NCBI RefSeq assembly: GCF_000426585.1
Contig: NZ_AUFQ01000005.1
Location: forward strand, 1 to 64,000
Direction: 5' to 3'
Length of the DNA stretch: 64,000 nucleotides
Source: Segatella baroniae DSM 16972 = JCM 13447
GTDB taxonomy: Bacteria > Bacteroidota > Bacteroidia > Bacteroidales > Bacteroidaceae
Positions 24,714-33,870 of this stretch are shown piece by piece. The translations under genes and the position numbers were made by a program. Each line of letters starts with the position of its first letter. Within the stretch, counting starts at the first letter, position 1. The notes beneath the pieces were generated by a model. That model was given only the letters and a program-made list of their open reading frames with translations. It made no database searches and was not told the DNA's origin.

Positions 24714-26615
24714 ATGCTTAGAATAAAGAAATTAGATATCTTCATTGCCAGACAGTTCGGGCTGCTCTTTGTGGGGACATTCTTCATCTGCCAGTTCGTG
24801 CTGATGATGCAATTTCTCTGGCGATTCATCGACGATTTGATTGGCAAGGGCCTGACCATGGACATCATGGCGCAGTTTTTCTGGTACATGGGCCTCATGC
24901 TGGTGCCGCAGGCGCTGCCCCTCGCCATCCTCCTCTCTTCACTCATCACCTTCGGAAACCTGGGCGAAAGCAGCGAACTGACCGCCATCAAGGCGGCCGG
25001 AATCTCACTGATGCAGACGTTCCGGTCGCTGATCATCATCAGTTCGCTCATCTGCATCGGCTCGTTTTACTTCCAAAACAACGTCGGACCCGAGTCGAAC
25101 AAGAAGCTGGCGCAGCTCCTGCTGTCGATGAAACAGAAGAGTCCGGAGCTTGAAATACCCGAGGGAATCTTCTATGACGGCATTCCCAACAGCAACATCT
25201 ACGTGCAGAAGAAGAACATCGACACGGGAAAACTCTACGGAATCATGATTTATCGCATGACGGGCAGCTACGAAGACCAGGCCATTATCTTGGCCGATTC
25301 GGGCATGTTGCAGTCTACGGCCGACAAGAAACACATGCTGATGAGCCTCTGGAGCGGCGAGTGGTTCGAGAACATGCAGTCCGGCGAGTTCGGCAACACG
25401 GCCTCCGTGCCCTATCGCCGCGAGACTTTCGTGGCGAAACGGATTGTCCTCGACTATGACGGCGACTTCAACCTGACCGACGCCGGCGGGCTTTCCAACA
25501 ACGCGCAGGCCAAGAGCCTGAGGCAGATAGGCCGTGCCATCGACTCGCTGAACCAGGCCTACGACAGCATAGGGCGAACCTATTACGCCGACGCCCAGCA
25601 CTACATGTTCGCCCAAAAGAGCCTTTCGCCGCGCGATTCGGTCCGCGCGATTCGGCTGGCCGCAGCCAAGTCTTACGACATCGACACGCTCTACAACCGG
25701 CTGCCGCTGGCCCAACGCCAGCAAGCGCTCATGGCCGCGCAGTCGCGCGTGAGCCAAGCCGTGCAGGATCTCGACTTCAAGAGCATGATCACGTCGGACG
25801 GCGACTGGATCATACGCCAGCACAAGATAGAAGCCATCAACAAGTTTACGATGGCGTTGTCGTGTCTCATCTTCTTCTTCATCGGCGCGCCGCTCGGCGC
25901 CATCATCCGGAAGGGCGGCCTGGGCATACCGGTCATCATCTCGGTGCTCGTCTTCATCATCTACTACATCCTCGACAACACGGGCTACCGCATGGCCCGC
26001 GGCGGCATGTGGGCCATCTGGTTCGGCAAAGGGCTGGCCATGGGCGTGCTCACTCCCGTGGCGGTGTTCGTCACCTACAAGGCTTCCAACGACTCGATGG
26101 TGTTCAATCTGGACCTCTACCGTGAGCTTTTCATGAAGCTGCTCGGCCTCCGGCTCAAGCGACACGTGTTCGGCAAGGAGGTGATCATACAGGACCCGGA
26201 CTACAACCGCGACAGTCTGCTGCTGCAAAAGGTGAGCGAGGAGGTGACGGAATACGCGCGGATCCACCGCCTGGTGAGCGTACCCAACATCATCAAGGTG
26301 TTCTTCAGATACCATCCCGACCACGAAATAGAACGGATTTCGGGTGTGCTGGAGGACGTAATCGAAGATTTGAACAATACAAGGGACAAGGCCATCCTGA
26401 CCTATCTGAACCTTTATCCGGTCGTTTCGGTCAAGGCGCACACGCGACCGTTCGAGCGCAGGTGGCAGAACATCCTGTCCTTCATCGCCATTCCGCTTGG
26501 ACTGGTTCTCTATTTCCGCATGTGGATGTTCCGCATCAGACTGCTCCGAGACCTGAGAACCATCAAGCAAACCAATACATACATCATCAACAGAATCAAG
26601 GAAATCAATCAGTAA
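24714..26615 (+). CDS. LptF/LptG-family lipopolysaccharide export permease (YjgP/YjgQ)
   Basis: The 633-residue inner-membrane protein would be the permease of the LptB2FG exporter that lifts lipopolysaccharide towards the outer membrane. An N-terminal pair of membrane helices ([48 protein letters not shown]) precedes a periplasmic domain (about residues 120-380, [19 protein letters not shown]). Three more helices follow, with [33 protein letters not shown] matching the family's conserved GAPLGA-x-x-RKGG signature. A C-terminal cytoplasmic region of about 150 residues is longer than in E. coli LptF/G but common in Bacteroidota. The start at 24714 is favoured by the promoter box just upstream. 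ribBA follows after 4 bases. Confidence 0.88.
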   Translation: MLRIKKLDIFIARQFGLLFVGTFFICQFVLMMQFLWRFIDDLIGKGLTMDIMAQFFWYMGLMLVPQALPLAILLSSLITFGNLGESSELTAIKAAGISLMQTFRSLIIISSLICIGSFYFQNNVGPESNKKLAQLLLSMKQKSPELEIPEGIFYDGIPNSNIYVQKKNIDTGKLYGIMIYRMTGSYEDQAIILADSGMLQSTADKKHMLMSLWSGEWFENMQSGEFGNTASVPYRRETFVAKRIVLDYDGDFNLTDAGGLSNNAQAKSLRQIGRAIDSLNQAYDSIGRTYYADAQHYMFAQKSLSPRDSVRAIRLAAAKSYDIDTLYNRLPLAQRQQALMAAQSRVSQAVQDLDFKSMITSDGDWIIRQHKIEAINKFTMALSCLIFFFIGAPLGAIIRKGGLGIPVIISVLVFIIYYILDNTGYRMARGGMWAIWFGKGLAMGVLTPVAVFVTYKASNDSMVFNLDLYRELFMKLLGLRLKRHVFGKEVIIQDPDYNRDSLLLQKVSEEVTEYARIHRLVSVPNIIKVFFRYHPDHEIERISGVLEDVIEDLNNTRDKAILTYLNLYPVVSVKAHTRPFERRWQNILSFIAIPLGLVLYFRMWMFRIRLLRDLRTIKQTNTYIINRIKEINQ

Positions 26616-26619
26616 GGAT

Positions 26620-27831
26620 ATGGGAGACTTCAAACTAAGCAGCATTGAAGACGCTTTGAAAGACTTCAAGGAAGGGAAATTCGTCATCGTCGTGGATGAT
26701 GAAGACCGTGAAAACGAAGGAGACCTCATCGTCGCGGCCGAAAAGATCACGCCGGAGAAGGTCAACTTCATGCTCAAGAACGCGCGCGGCGTGCTCTGTG
26801 CGCCCATCACGCTGTCCAGATGCGAAGAGCTGGACCTGCCCCGGCAGGTCTCGGACAACACGTCGGTGCTCGGAACACCCTTCACCGTCACCGTGGACAA
26901 GCTCGAAGGATGCACGACCGGCGTCTCGACACACGACCGGGCGGCGACCATCCTGGCTTTGGCCGACCCCGCCGCCACGCCCCAGACCTTCGGAAGACCC
27001 GGACACATCAACCCACTATACGCCCAGGACAACGGCGTTCTGCGCCGGAGCGGGCACACCGAGGCCGCCATCGACCTCTGCAAGATGGCCGGTCTGTATC
27101 CGGCCGGCGCACTGATGGAGATCATGAACGAAGACGGTACGATGGCGCGCATGCCTGAATTGCAGGAAATGGCGCGCAAGTGGGACTTGAAAATCATCAC
27201 CATCAAGGACATGATAGCCTACCGGCTGAAGACGGAATCCATCATCGAGGTGGGTGAAGAGGTGGACATGCCCACGGCATACGGGCACTTCAGGCTGATA
27301 CCCTTCCGCCAGCAAAGCAACGGCGCCGAGCACATGGCACTCGTAAAGGGCGACTGGCGGGAGGATGAAGCTATCCTCGTGCGCGTCCATTCCTCATGCG
27401 CCACGGGCGACATACTGGGCAGCATGCGTTGCGACTGCGGCGAACAGCTGCACAAGTCGATGCAGATGATAGCGCAGGAGGGCAAGGGCGTCGTCGTCTA
27501 CATGCAGCAGGAAGGACGCGGCATAGGCCTGATGAACAAGATGGCGGCCTACAAGTTGCAGGAGGAAGGCTACGACACGGTGGACGCCAACACGCATCTG
27601 GGCTTCAAACCCGACGAGCGCGACTACGGATGCGGCGCGCAAATGCTGCGCAAGCTGGGAGTCCACAAGATGCGCCTGATGACCAACAACCCCGTGAAGC
27701 GTGTCGGCCTGGAAGCCTACGGCCTGGAAATCGTGGAGAACGTGCCCATCGAGAGCACGCCCAACAAGTATAATGAGCGTTATCTCAAGACCAAGCGCGA
27801 CCGCATGGGACACATCCTGCACCTCAAATGA
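26620..27831 (+). CDS. ribBA: Bifunctional 3,4-dihydroxy-2-butanone-4-phosphate synthase / GTP cyclohydrolase II
   Basis: A 403-residue enzyme that supplies both precursors of riboflavin: dihydroxybutanone phosphate from ribulose 5-phosphate, and the pyrimidine intermediate from GTP. The RibB half (about 1-205) shows [18 protein letters not shown], the metal- and substrate-binding loop, and THDRAATI plus [15 protein letters not shown]. The RibA half shows [18 protein letters not shown] with the zinc cysteines and [13 protein letters not shown]. Both active sites look complete. It follows the permease gene by 4 bases and is probably cotranscribed, which is unrelated metabolically but common in Bacteroidota. 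Confidence 0.96.
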   Translation: MGDFKLSSIEDALKDFKEGKFVIVVDDEDRENEGDLIVAAEKITPEKVNFMLKNARGVLCAPITLSRCEELDLPRQVSDNTSVLGTPFTVTVDKLEGCTTGVSTHDRAATILALADPAATPQTFGRPGHINPLYAQDNGVLRRSGHTEAAIDLCKMAGLYPAGALMEIMNEDGTMARMPELQEMARKWDLKIITIKDMIAYRLKTESIIEVGEEVDMPTAYGHFRLIPFRQQSNGAEHMALVKGDWREDEAILVRVHSSCATGDILGSMRCDCGEQLHKSMQMIAQEGKGVVVYMQQEGRGIGLMNKMAAYKLQEEGYDTVDANTHLGFKPDERDYGCGAQMLRKLGVHKMRLMTNNPVKRVGLEAYGLEIVENVPIESTPNKYNERYLKTKRDRMGHILHLK

Positions 27832-27867
27832 CGCGCGTCCGCAAACGGACATGGGCGAACCACATTC

Positions 27868-28170
27868 GCAAAGGGCTGCTTTCATCCGCTGAAAGCAGCC
27901 CTTTGACTTGCTGAAAGCACTGCTTTTGCAAGCTCAAAGCAGCCCTTTTATGAGATGAAAGCTGCCCTTTGACTTTGCAAGAGCAGCCCTTTGATTTTGT
28001 AAAAGCAGCCCTTTGATTTTTAACCCGCTGCTTTTTACCTTTTTACCTTTTTACTTTTTTACCTTTTAAAGGGCCCTTTTGGCGTGCCAAAGCAGCCCTT
28101 TGATTTTTAACTCGCTGCTTTTTACCTTTTTACCTTTTTACTTTTTTACCTTTTAAAGGGCCGCTTCGGC
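27868..28170. repeat. Dispersed intergenic repeat, copy 2, with a 74-bp direct duplication
   Basis: The 480-base gap between ribBA and the aminotransferase gene is mostly repeats. Seven or more units of AAAGCAGCCCTTT or its inverse lie at 27868-28016. Then a 74-bp block (28002-28075), consisting of one unit plus CGCTGC and a CTTTTTACC-rich tract, is repeated at 28089-28162 with a single visible mismatch. No coding potential is seen. The aminotransferase promoter lies past the repeats. Confidence 0.8.
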
Positions 28171-28278
28171 GGCGGAACAAGCCGTTTCCTTTGTTATCAT
28201 ATTCGGCTTTCTGAAAAATATTTGCACGATATTCATGAATTTAAACTACAATTCTTTCGGTTTGAGAGAGATTTTAAT

Positions 28279-28286
28279 TACTTTTG
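28279..28286 (+). promoter_or_regulatory. -7 box for the aminotransferase gene
   Basis: TACTTTTG lies 29 bases before the ATG at 28315. Confidence 0.6.
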
Positions 28287-28314
28287 CAAGCATTAACGAA
28301 GACACTCCATTGTT

Positions 28315-29508
28315 ATGGCACAACTATCCGAAAGATTGAACAGACTGGCCCCTTCGGCAACGTTGGCGATGTCGCAAAAGAGCGGCGAGATGAAGGCGCA
28401 AGGCATTGACGTCATCAATCTCAGCGTGGGAGAACCCGATTTCAACACGCCCGACCACATCAAGGCCGCTGCCAAGGAAGCCGTTGACAACAACTTCTCC
28501 AGATATTCGCCCGTCCCGGGCTATCTCGACCTCAGGGAAGCCATCGCCGCCAAGCTGAAACGGGAGAATGGATTGGACTATTCCACAAGCGAGATATTGG
28601 TCAGCAACGGCGCCAAGCAGAGTGTCTGCAACACCGTGATGGCCCTGGTGGACGACGGAGAGGAAGTCATCATCCCCGCTCCCTACTGGGTGAGCTACCC
28701 GCAGATGGTGAAACTCGCGGGAGCCACGCCCGTATTCGTCGACGCCGGCTTTGACCAGAACTTCAAGATGACGCCCCGGCAGCTCGAAGCCGCCATCACT
28801 CCCAAGACCCGAATGCTTATCCTATGCTCGCCAAGCAACCCTACCGGCAGCGTCTATTCGCGGCGGGAGCTGGAAGATTTGGCCGCGGTTGTCAAGCGGC
28901 ATGAAGGCCTTTTCGTGCTGGCAGACGAGATATACGAACACATTAATTATGTAGGCAGCCACGCCAGCATAGCCCAAGTGGAGGGAATGAAGGAGCGGAC
29001 AATCGTCGTGAATGGAGTTTCCAAGGCCTACGCCATGACCGGATGGCGCATCGGCTACATCGCCGCGCCCGAATGGATCGTGAAAGGTTGCAACAAATTG
29101 CAGGGACAATACACCAGCGGCCCGTGCTCCGTCAGCCAGAAGGCAGCCTTGGCGGCCTACACGCAGGCCCAGGATTGCGTGGAGGCCATGCGCCGGGCGT
29201 TCGAATGCCGTCGCGACCTCATCTACAATTTGGCCTGCGACATTCCCGGACTGGAAGTGAACAAGCCCGAAGGCGCTTTCTATCTGTTCCCGAAATGCAG
29301 CAGCTTCTTCGGCAAGCGTTGTGGCGACCTGACGGTCGAGAGCGCGACCGACCTGGCGCTCTATCTGCTGGAGAAAGCCCACGTGGCGACCGTCGGCGGC
29401 GACGCTTTCGGCGCCCCCGAATGCTTCAGGATGAGCTATGCCACCAGCGACGACAACATCAAGGAGGCCATGGACCGCATCAAGGAAGCGTTGGCGGAAC
29501 TCAAGTAA
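28315..29508 (+). CDS. Aspartate-type aminotransferase, class I/II, PLP-dependent
   Basis: A 397-residue fold-type I aminotransferase of the AspB/subgroup Ib type, moving amino groups between aspartate or a related amino acid and 2-oxoglutarate. Visible marks are SVGEPDFNTPDHI at the N-terminus, the SNPTG motif (CSPSNPTGSVYS), DEIYEHI with the PLP-ring aspartate, and the Schiff-base lysine K237 within NGVSKAYAMTGWRIGY, whose following arginine is a PLP-phosphate ligand. The C-terminal FRMSYATS holds the substrate carboxylate arginine. It is monocistronic by appearance: repeats upstream, and over 200 non-coding bases downstream before the exbB operon. Substrate preference cannot be fixed from motifs. 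Confidence 0.92.
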   Translation: MAQLSERLNRLAPSATLAMSQKSGEMKAQGIDVINLSVGEPDFNTPDHIKAAAKEAVDNNFSRYSPVPGYLDLREAIAAKLKRENGLDYSTSEILVSNGAKQSVCNTVMALVDDGEEVIIPAPYWVSYPQMVKLAGATPVFVDAGFDQNFKMTPRQLEAAITPKTRMLILCSPSNPTGSVYSRRELEDLAAVVKRHEGLFVLADEIYEHINYVGSHASIAQVEGMKERTIVVNGVSKAYAMTGWRIGYIAAPEWIVKGCNKLQGQYTSGPCSVSQKAALAAYTQAQDCVEAMRRAFECRRDLIYNLACDIPGLEVNKPEGAFYLFPKCSSFFGKRCGDLTVESATDLALYLLEKAHVATVGGDAFGAPECFRMSYATSDDNIKEAMDRIKEALAELK

Positions 29509-29618
29509 AAGCCGACAACATCACCGAAATTGATTCAAATCAAGGAGATGATTCAGGTTTTGCCCGTTAAAACTTCTTAATTACGCATTGATTACGCACG
29601 TAGTTATCCATAAATAGA

Positions 29619-29626
29619 TATCTTTG
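29619..29626 (+). promoter_or_regulatory. -7 box for the exbB-tonB operon
   Basis: TATCTTTG lies 115 bases before the exbB ATG, so the leader is long and A+T-rich. Confidence 0.55.
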
Positions 29627-29740
29627 CGAAACGAAAGCATAGCCCTGGCCGCACAATATAGGGCAACCTGACCCATAAGAAGAACAAAGTTGATTACAAT
29701 AACTTAATTTATCAATAACTAAAAATTAAAATTTTAAATT

Positions 29741-30562
29741 ATGGCAACAACAACAGCAGCCCCCAAGAAGAAGTCTCAGGGCTTCCAGGGTGTAAGACAC
29801 GCATTCATCATCATCGTACTCGCATTCATCGTAGGATGGGCTTTCTACAACTTCTTCCTCGGCGATCCCGCCAACTTCGCCAACGGCGACCGCGACGGAC
29901 ATCCGTTGAACATGCTGGGTACCGTCTACAAAGGTGGTTGGGTTGTACCTATCATCCTCGGCTTGCTCTGCACCGTAATCGCAATGTCCGTTGAGCGCAC
30001 ACTCGCCATCAGGGCTTGCTCGGGTACCGGCAACGTGACCAAGTTCACCGAGAACGTAAAGGCTGCCCTCAAGGCTGGTGACATCGCCAAGGCAGAAGAG
30101 CTTTGCAACAAGCAGAAAGGCTCTGTGGCAAACGTCGTTTTGGCCGACCTCAAGAGCTACAAGGAAATGGAAAACGCCACGATGGGCTTGAAGGAGAAGG
30201 TCTCCACCATCCAGAACGCGCATGAGGAAGCCACCGCGCTCGAAATGCCGACCATGACGATGAACCTTCCGATCATCGCGACCATCGTAACGCTTGGTAC
30301 ACTTACTGCCCTCTTCGGTACTGTGCTCGGTATGATTCGTTCTTTCGCCGCTTTGGCTGCAGGTGGTGGCGCCGACTCCATGGCCCTCTCTACCGGTATT
30401 TCCGAGGCCCTTGTGAACACAGCGTCAGGTATCGCCACTTCTTGGGTGTCTGTAGTTTCCTACAACTACTTCACCAACAAGATCGACAAGCTCACTTTCG
30501 CCATGGACGAAATTGGTTACACCATCGCACATACATACGAAGACAAGCACCCGGAAGCTTAA
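29741..30562 (+). CDS. exbB: ExbB/TolQ/MotA-family proton channel
   Basis: A 273-residue inner-membrane protein. Three membrane segments are visible: near the N-terminus (AFIIIVLAFIVGWAFYNFFL), around residue 70 (GGWVVPIILGLLCTVIAMSVERTL), and a long pair late in the chain (LPIIATIVTLGTLTALFGTVLGMIRSF and ALVNTASGIATSWVSVVSYNYF). The last two carry the MotA/TolQ/ExbB signature, TVLGMIRSF and the GI-x-x-ALV-x-TA-x-GI motif. With ExbD it converts proton flow into TonB motion. It is first in the operon exbB-exbD-exbD-tonB, and an N-terminal extension of about 60 residues relative to E. coli ExbB is normal in this phylum. Confidence 0.92.
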   Translation: MATTTAAPKKKSQGFQGVRHAFIIIVLAFIVGWAFYNFFLGDPANFANGDRDGHPLNMLGTVYKGGWVVPIILGLLCTVIAMSVERTLAIRACSGTGNVTKFTENVKAALKAGDIAKAEELCNKQKGSVANVVLADLKSYKEMENATMGLKEKVSTIQNAHEEATALEMPTMTMNLPIIATIVTLGTLTALFGTVLGMIRSFAALAAGGGADSMALSTGISEALVNTASGIATSWVSVVSYNYFTNKIDKLTFAMDEIGYTIAHTYEDKHPEA

Positions 30563-30593
30563 TTTTAGCTAACCCTTTAAAAGTTATTCAGAT

Positions 30594-31214
30594 ATGGGTA
30601 AGTTAAAAATTAAGAAAAGCGACGTCTGGATCGACATGACTCCTATGTCGGATGTGATGGTGCTTTTGCTGACATTCTTTATGTTGACCTCGACGTTCGT
30701 AAAGAATGAACCGGTGAAAGTGAACCAGCCTTCGTCCGTATCGGAGATCAAAGTGCCCGAGAAAGACGTGCTGAACATCCTTGTCGACAAACAAGGTAAG
30801 GTGTTCATGAGTATGGATAATCAGAACGATATGCTCGCGTTGATTCAAGGAATGAACGAGACGGGCAATCTCGGACTGAATAATCTCGAAATGAAGAAGT
30901 TTCAGACAGACCCGCTTTGGGGTATCCGCATGAGCAGTCTCAAAGGGTATCTCAACCTTCCGCAGGAAAAGATGACGGAGGTCATCACCGGCAATGAAGC
31001 CGGCGTGCCTCTCGACTCCATCGACGGGGGGAAGAGTGAGTTCCAACTTTGGATCACGGAGGCGTTGAAGGTCAATGACGATCTCAAAATCGCCATCAAG
31101 GCCGATGCGACGACACCCTACCTGCGCATTAAGAAGGTGATGTCTGAGCTTCAGGATATGAACCAGAACCGTTACTATCTCATCACTTCATTAAAAACAG
31201 GGGAGGATAAATAA
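30594..31214 (+). CDS. exbD: ExbD/TolR-family protein, first copy
   Basis: A 206-residue single-pass inner-membrane protein: cytoplasmic Lys-rich start, then DVWIDMTPMSDVMVLLLTFFMLTSTF, which contains the conserved membrane aspartate (in PMSDVM) that carries protons, and a periplasmic domain. The periplasmic part is longer than in E. coli ExbD. It lies 31 bases after exbB and 2 bases before the second exbD. Having two different exbD genes in tandem is the usual Bacteroidota arrangement. Confidence 0.88.
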   Translation: MGKLKIKKSDVWIDMTPMSDVMVLLLTFFMLTSTFVKNEPVKVNQPSSVSEIKVPEKDVLNILVDKQGKVFMSMDNQNDMLALIQGMNETGNLGLNNLEMKKFQTDPLWGIRMSSLKGYLNLPQEKMTEVITGNEAGVPLDSIDGGKSEFQLWITEALKVNDDLKIAIKADATTPYLRIKKVMSELQDMNQNRYYLITSLKTGEDK

Positions 31215-31216
31215 GT

Positions 31217-31870
31217 ATGTCAGCAGATGTAGCAAGCAATTCAAAAGGCGGCGGAAAGCAGAAGAAAATCAACGTTCGCGTTGACTTTACGCCGATGGTG
31301 GATATGATGATGCTTCTTATCACGTTCTTCATGCTCTGTACCTCTCTGGCCAAGCCACAGACAATGGAGCTGAGTATGCCAAGTAACGATAAGAATCTAC
31401 AGAACGAAGACCGGTCGGTGACCAAAGCCTCTTATACGATTACCGTTTATGTGGCGGGGAACGATAAGATTTTCTATGTGTCGGGACTTCCTAAATACGA
31501 CGACCCCAACTGCCTCAAGGAAACGACCTGGGGCAAGAATGGTATTCGCAAGGTGTTCATGACGCACGTGACCGAGGATAATACACAGCCTGTATTGCAA
31601 GTGATGAAGGCCAAAGCCCAACTTGACGCGAAGAAAGACCAAATGCCTGATACTACCTATAATCAGGAGCTTTCCAAGATCAAGGCCGGCGAAATCGGTG
31701 GCCAGAAGATACAGACGATGACCATTATCATCAAGGCTACCGACAAGGCCACTTATAAGAATGTAATTGACGCACTCGACGAGATGCAGATATGCAGCGT
31801 AGGTAAGTATGTTCTCGACAAGGTTAACGCAGACGATGCCAAGCTCTTGAAGTCAAGAGGTGTGGAGTAA
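31217..31870 (+). CDS. exbD: ExbD/TolR-family protein, second copy
   Basis: A 217-residue paralogue of the preceding gene with the same topology: Lys-rich start, VRVDFTPMVDMMMLLITFFMLCTSL holding the conserved aspartate in PMVDMM, then a periplasmic region with ITVYVAGNDKIFYVSG and a late DALDEMQICSVGKYVL. The two copies differ strongly outside the membrane segment, so they are an old duplication and may form hetero-oligomers with ExbB. It lies 42 bases upstream of tonB. Confidence 0.88.
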   Translation: MSADVASNSKGGGKQKKINVRVDFTPMVDMMMLLITFFMLCTSLAKPQTMELSMPSNDKNLQNEDRSVTKASYTITVYVAGNDKIFYVSGLPKYDDPNCLKETTWGKNGIRKVFMTHVTEDNTQPVLQVMKAKAQLDAKKDQMPDTTYNQELSKIKAGEIGGQKIQTMTIIIKATDKATYKNVIDALDEMQICSVGKYVLDKVNADDAKLLKSRGVE

Positions 31871-31912
31871 GTCGGTCGAGAACAGAGTATTAACTATTAA
31901 AATGAGAAGCAA

Positions 31913-32746
31913 ATGTCAAAAATTGATTTGATATCTGGTGAGTGGACCGACATCGTCTTTACGGGCCGCAACCAGGCTTACGGTGCCTATAGGCTAAGAA
32001 AAGGCACCGGCAAGCGAAATGTTATCTCTATCATAGCTGTAATCGCGTTGGCTGTGTTGTGTCAGATTGGTCTTACCATCAAGAAAGCCGCTGACGCAGA
32101 GGCAGCAAAGAGAGCAGCAATGACCCAGGCTGTAGAGCTTTCCAAACTTGAGCAACCTAAAAAGAAGGAGGCCGAAGTTAAGAAGCAGATTAAAGTTGAG
32201 CCTGAAAAAGTGGTAGAGCAAGTCAAGAGCTCCATCAAGTTTACAGCCCCGGTAATCAAGAAAGACTCCGAGGTGAAGCCTGAAGATGAACTCAAGACCC
32301 AAGACCAGCTTATGCAAACGAAGACCGCCATTGGTTCCTTCGACGTCAAAGGTAACGATGACGCCAATGGAGAGGTGCTCAAGGCCAAGGAGGTGATTGC
32401 TCAGCCGGAACCTCCGAAGGTGGAAGAGACCAAGGTGTTCGACGTTGTTGAGCAGATGCCTTCGTTCCCTGGAGGACCTGCGGCATTGATGAGTTACCTG
32501 AGCCAGAACACCAAGTATCCGGTCGTTGCACAGGAGAATGGTGTTCAGGGCCGTGTAGTGGTTTCATTCGTTGTGGAACGTGACGGTTCCATCACCGACG
32601 TGCGTGTAGTGCGCTCGGTTGACCCGTCTCTTGACAAGGAAGCTACCCGCGTGGTAAAGAGCATGCCCAACTGGATTCCAGGTAAGCAGAATGGTTCTAC
32701 GGTGCGTGTGAAATACAACGTGCCTGTGTCATTCAAACTTCAGTAA
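31913..32746 (+). CDS. tonB: TonB energy transducer
   Basis: A 277-residue protein that couples the ExbB/ExbD proton channel to outer-membrane receptors such as the SusC proteins in this window. A cytoplasmic start (DIVFTGRNQAYGAYRLRKG, typical of Bacteroidota TonB) leads to one membrane helix (VISIIAVIALAVLCQIGLTI). A Lys/Glu/Pro-rich periplasmic spacer follows (LEQPKKKEAEVKKQIKVEPEK). The C-terminal TonB domain (about 190-277) has FPGGPAALMSYLSQNTKYP, GRVVVSFVVERDGSITDVRVVRSVDPSLDKEA and MPNWIPGKQNG. It is encoded directly after the exbD genes and 11 bases before the PstS-like gene. Confidence 0.93.
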   Translation: MSKIDLISGEWTDIVFTGRNQAYGAYRLRKGTGKRNVISIIAVIALAVLCQIGLTIKKAADAEAAKRAAMTQAVELSKLEQPKKKEAEVKKQIKVEPEKVVEQVKSSIKFTAPVIKKDSEVKPEDELKTQDQLMQTKTAIGSFDVKGNDDANGEVLKAKEVIAQPEPPKVEETKVFDVVEQMPSFPGGPAALMSYLSQNTKYPVVAQENGVQGRVVVSFVVERDGSITDVRVVRSVDPSLDKEATRVVKSMPNWIPGKQNGSTVRVKYNVPVSFKLQ

Positions 32747-32757
32747 AATAAGCTTAA

Positions 32758-33720
32758 ATGAAGAAAAGACTATCTTACGTATTTGTAGGATTAACACTAT
32801 CCGCCGCTCTTTTGGCTTCTTGCGCGAACAAGAAGCCGAAAGACGGTAGGACGGATACTTACTCGTCAGGAGCGATGTCGTTCGCTTCTGACGAGAGTTT
32901 CAGTCCTGTTATCGAAGAGGAACGCGAACTCTTCGAATTCACTTACCCCAAGGCCAAGATTACTCCCATTTATACCAACGAGTCGGAAGCTATCAACAAA
33001 TTGCTCGCAGGGAAAGTGTTCATGGCCATAACTTCGCGTGACTTCAAGCCGGCGGAACTCCAGAATCTGAAAGACAGAAAGCAGTTCCCTCGCTCCATCA
33101 AGTTCGCATACGACGGACTTGCCCTCATTCAGAACAATCTCAACGTTGATTCGTGTATCAGCGTCAATGATATCAAGCGCATCCTTCTTGGCGAGGTGAC
33201 GCGCTGGAACCAAATATATCCTAAGTCGAAGATGGGAGAAATCACAGTGGTCTTCGACAATCCCAAATCTTCCTCCGTGCATTTTGTGGAAGATTCCATC
33301 CTCGGAGGCAAGCCCATTACGGGCCCTAATGTTGTTGCTGTCAAGAAGACGGCGGAAGTCATCAACTATGTCGAGAAGCACAAAGGTGCCATCGGCATCG
33401 TCGGAAGCAATTGGCTAAATGACAAACGCGACTCTACAAATCTCATGTTCAAGAAGGAAATACGCCCGATGGCTGTGACATCGCTGCCGGTAGCCAATGT
33501 GGCCAACAGTTGGAAGCCATTCCAATATTATTTCTACAACGGGAACTATCCTCTGGTTCGAACGCTTTACATCTTGCTGAATGATACCCACATGGGTTTG
33601 CCGACAGGTTTTTCCAACTTCATCATTTCACAGGATAAAGGTCAAAGAATCGTACTTCGCTCCGGACTTCTGCCTGCGTATGGCAATTTGACGATACGTA
33701 ACGTCCACGTTACAGACTAA
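32758..33720 (+). CDS. PstS-like periplasmic binding lipoprotein
   Basis: A 320-residue lipoprotein with lipobox LLASCANKK (Cys22) and a PBP-type II binding fold resembling phosphate-binding PstS: ITPIYTNESEAINKLLAGKVFMAITSRDF, and SSSVHFVEDSILGGKPI in the position of the phosphate loop. No pstCAB permease genes are adjacent. In Bacteroidota this gene regularly follows tonB in the exbB-exbD-exbD-tonB cluster, where its job is not established; it may sense or bind phosphate, or act as an accessory to the energising complex. The start is 11 bases after tonB, and a TPR gene follows 150 bases later. Confidence 0.75.
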   Translation: MKKRLSYVFVGLTLSAALLASCANKKPKDGRTDTYSSGAMSFASDESFSPVIEEERELFEFTYPKAKITPIYTNESEAINKLLAGKVFMAITSRDFKPAELQNLKDRKQFPRSIKFAYDGLALIQNNLNVDSCISVNDIKRILLGEVTRWNQIYPKSKMGEITVVFDNPKSSSVHFVEDSILGGKPITGPNVVAVKKTAEVINYVEKHKGAIGIVGSNWLNDKRDSTNLMFKKEIRPMAVTSLPVANVANSWKPFQYYFYNGNYPLVRTLYILLNDTHMGLPTGFSNFIISQDKGQRIVLRSGLLPAYGNLTIRNVHVTD

Positions 33721-33870
33721 GTGTCATTTCTCCTGCTCCGAAGAGATTCGCATTCGTCAAAAACGTTGCGTCTGGATGGCGTCTGTCTCCAAAAGAAGAA
33801 TGGGCATTCGGTCCCTAAGCGGCAGGGTTCTTTCAATCATTTCGTATTAACTAAAAAACAAATAAAGACT

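Noticed and set aside
25005-27212. Minus-strand open frame of about 735 codons opposite the LptF/G and ribBA genes
   Set aside because: It spans two well-supported genes on the other strand and shows no recognisable family.
27868-28170. CRISPR array or tandem small RNA genes
   Set aside because: Spacing is irregular, units are degenerate and palindromic, and no cas genes are present.
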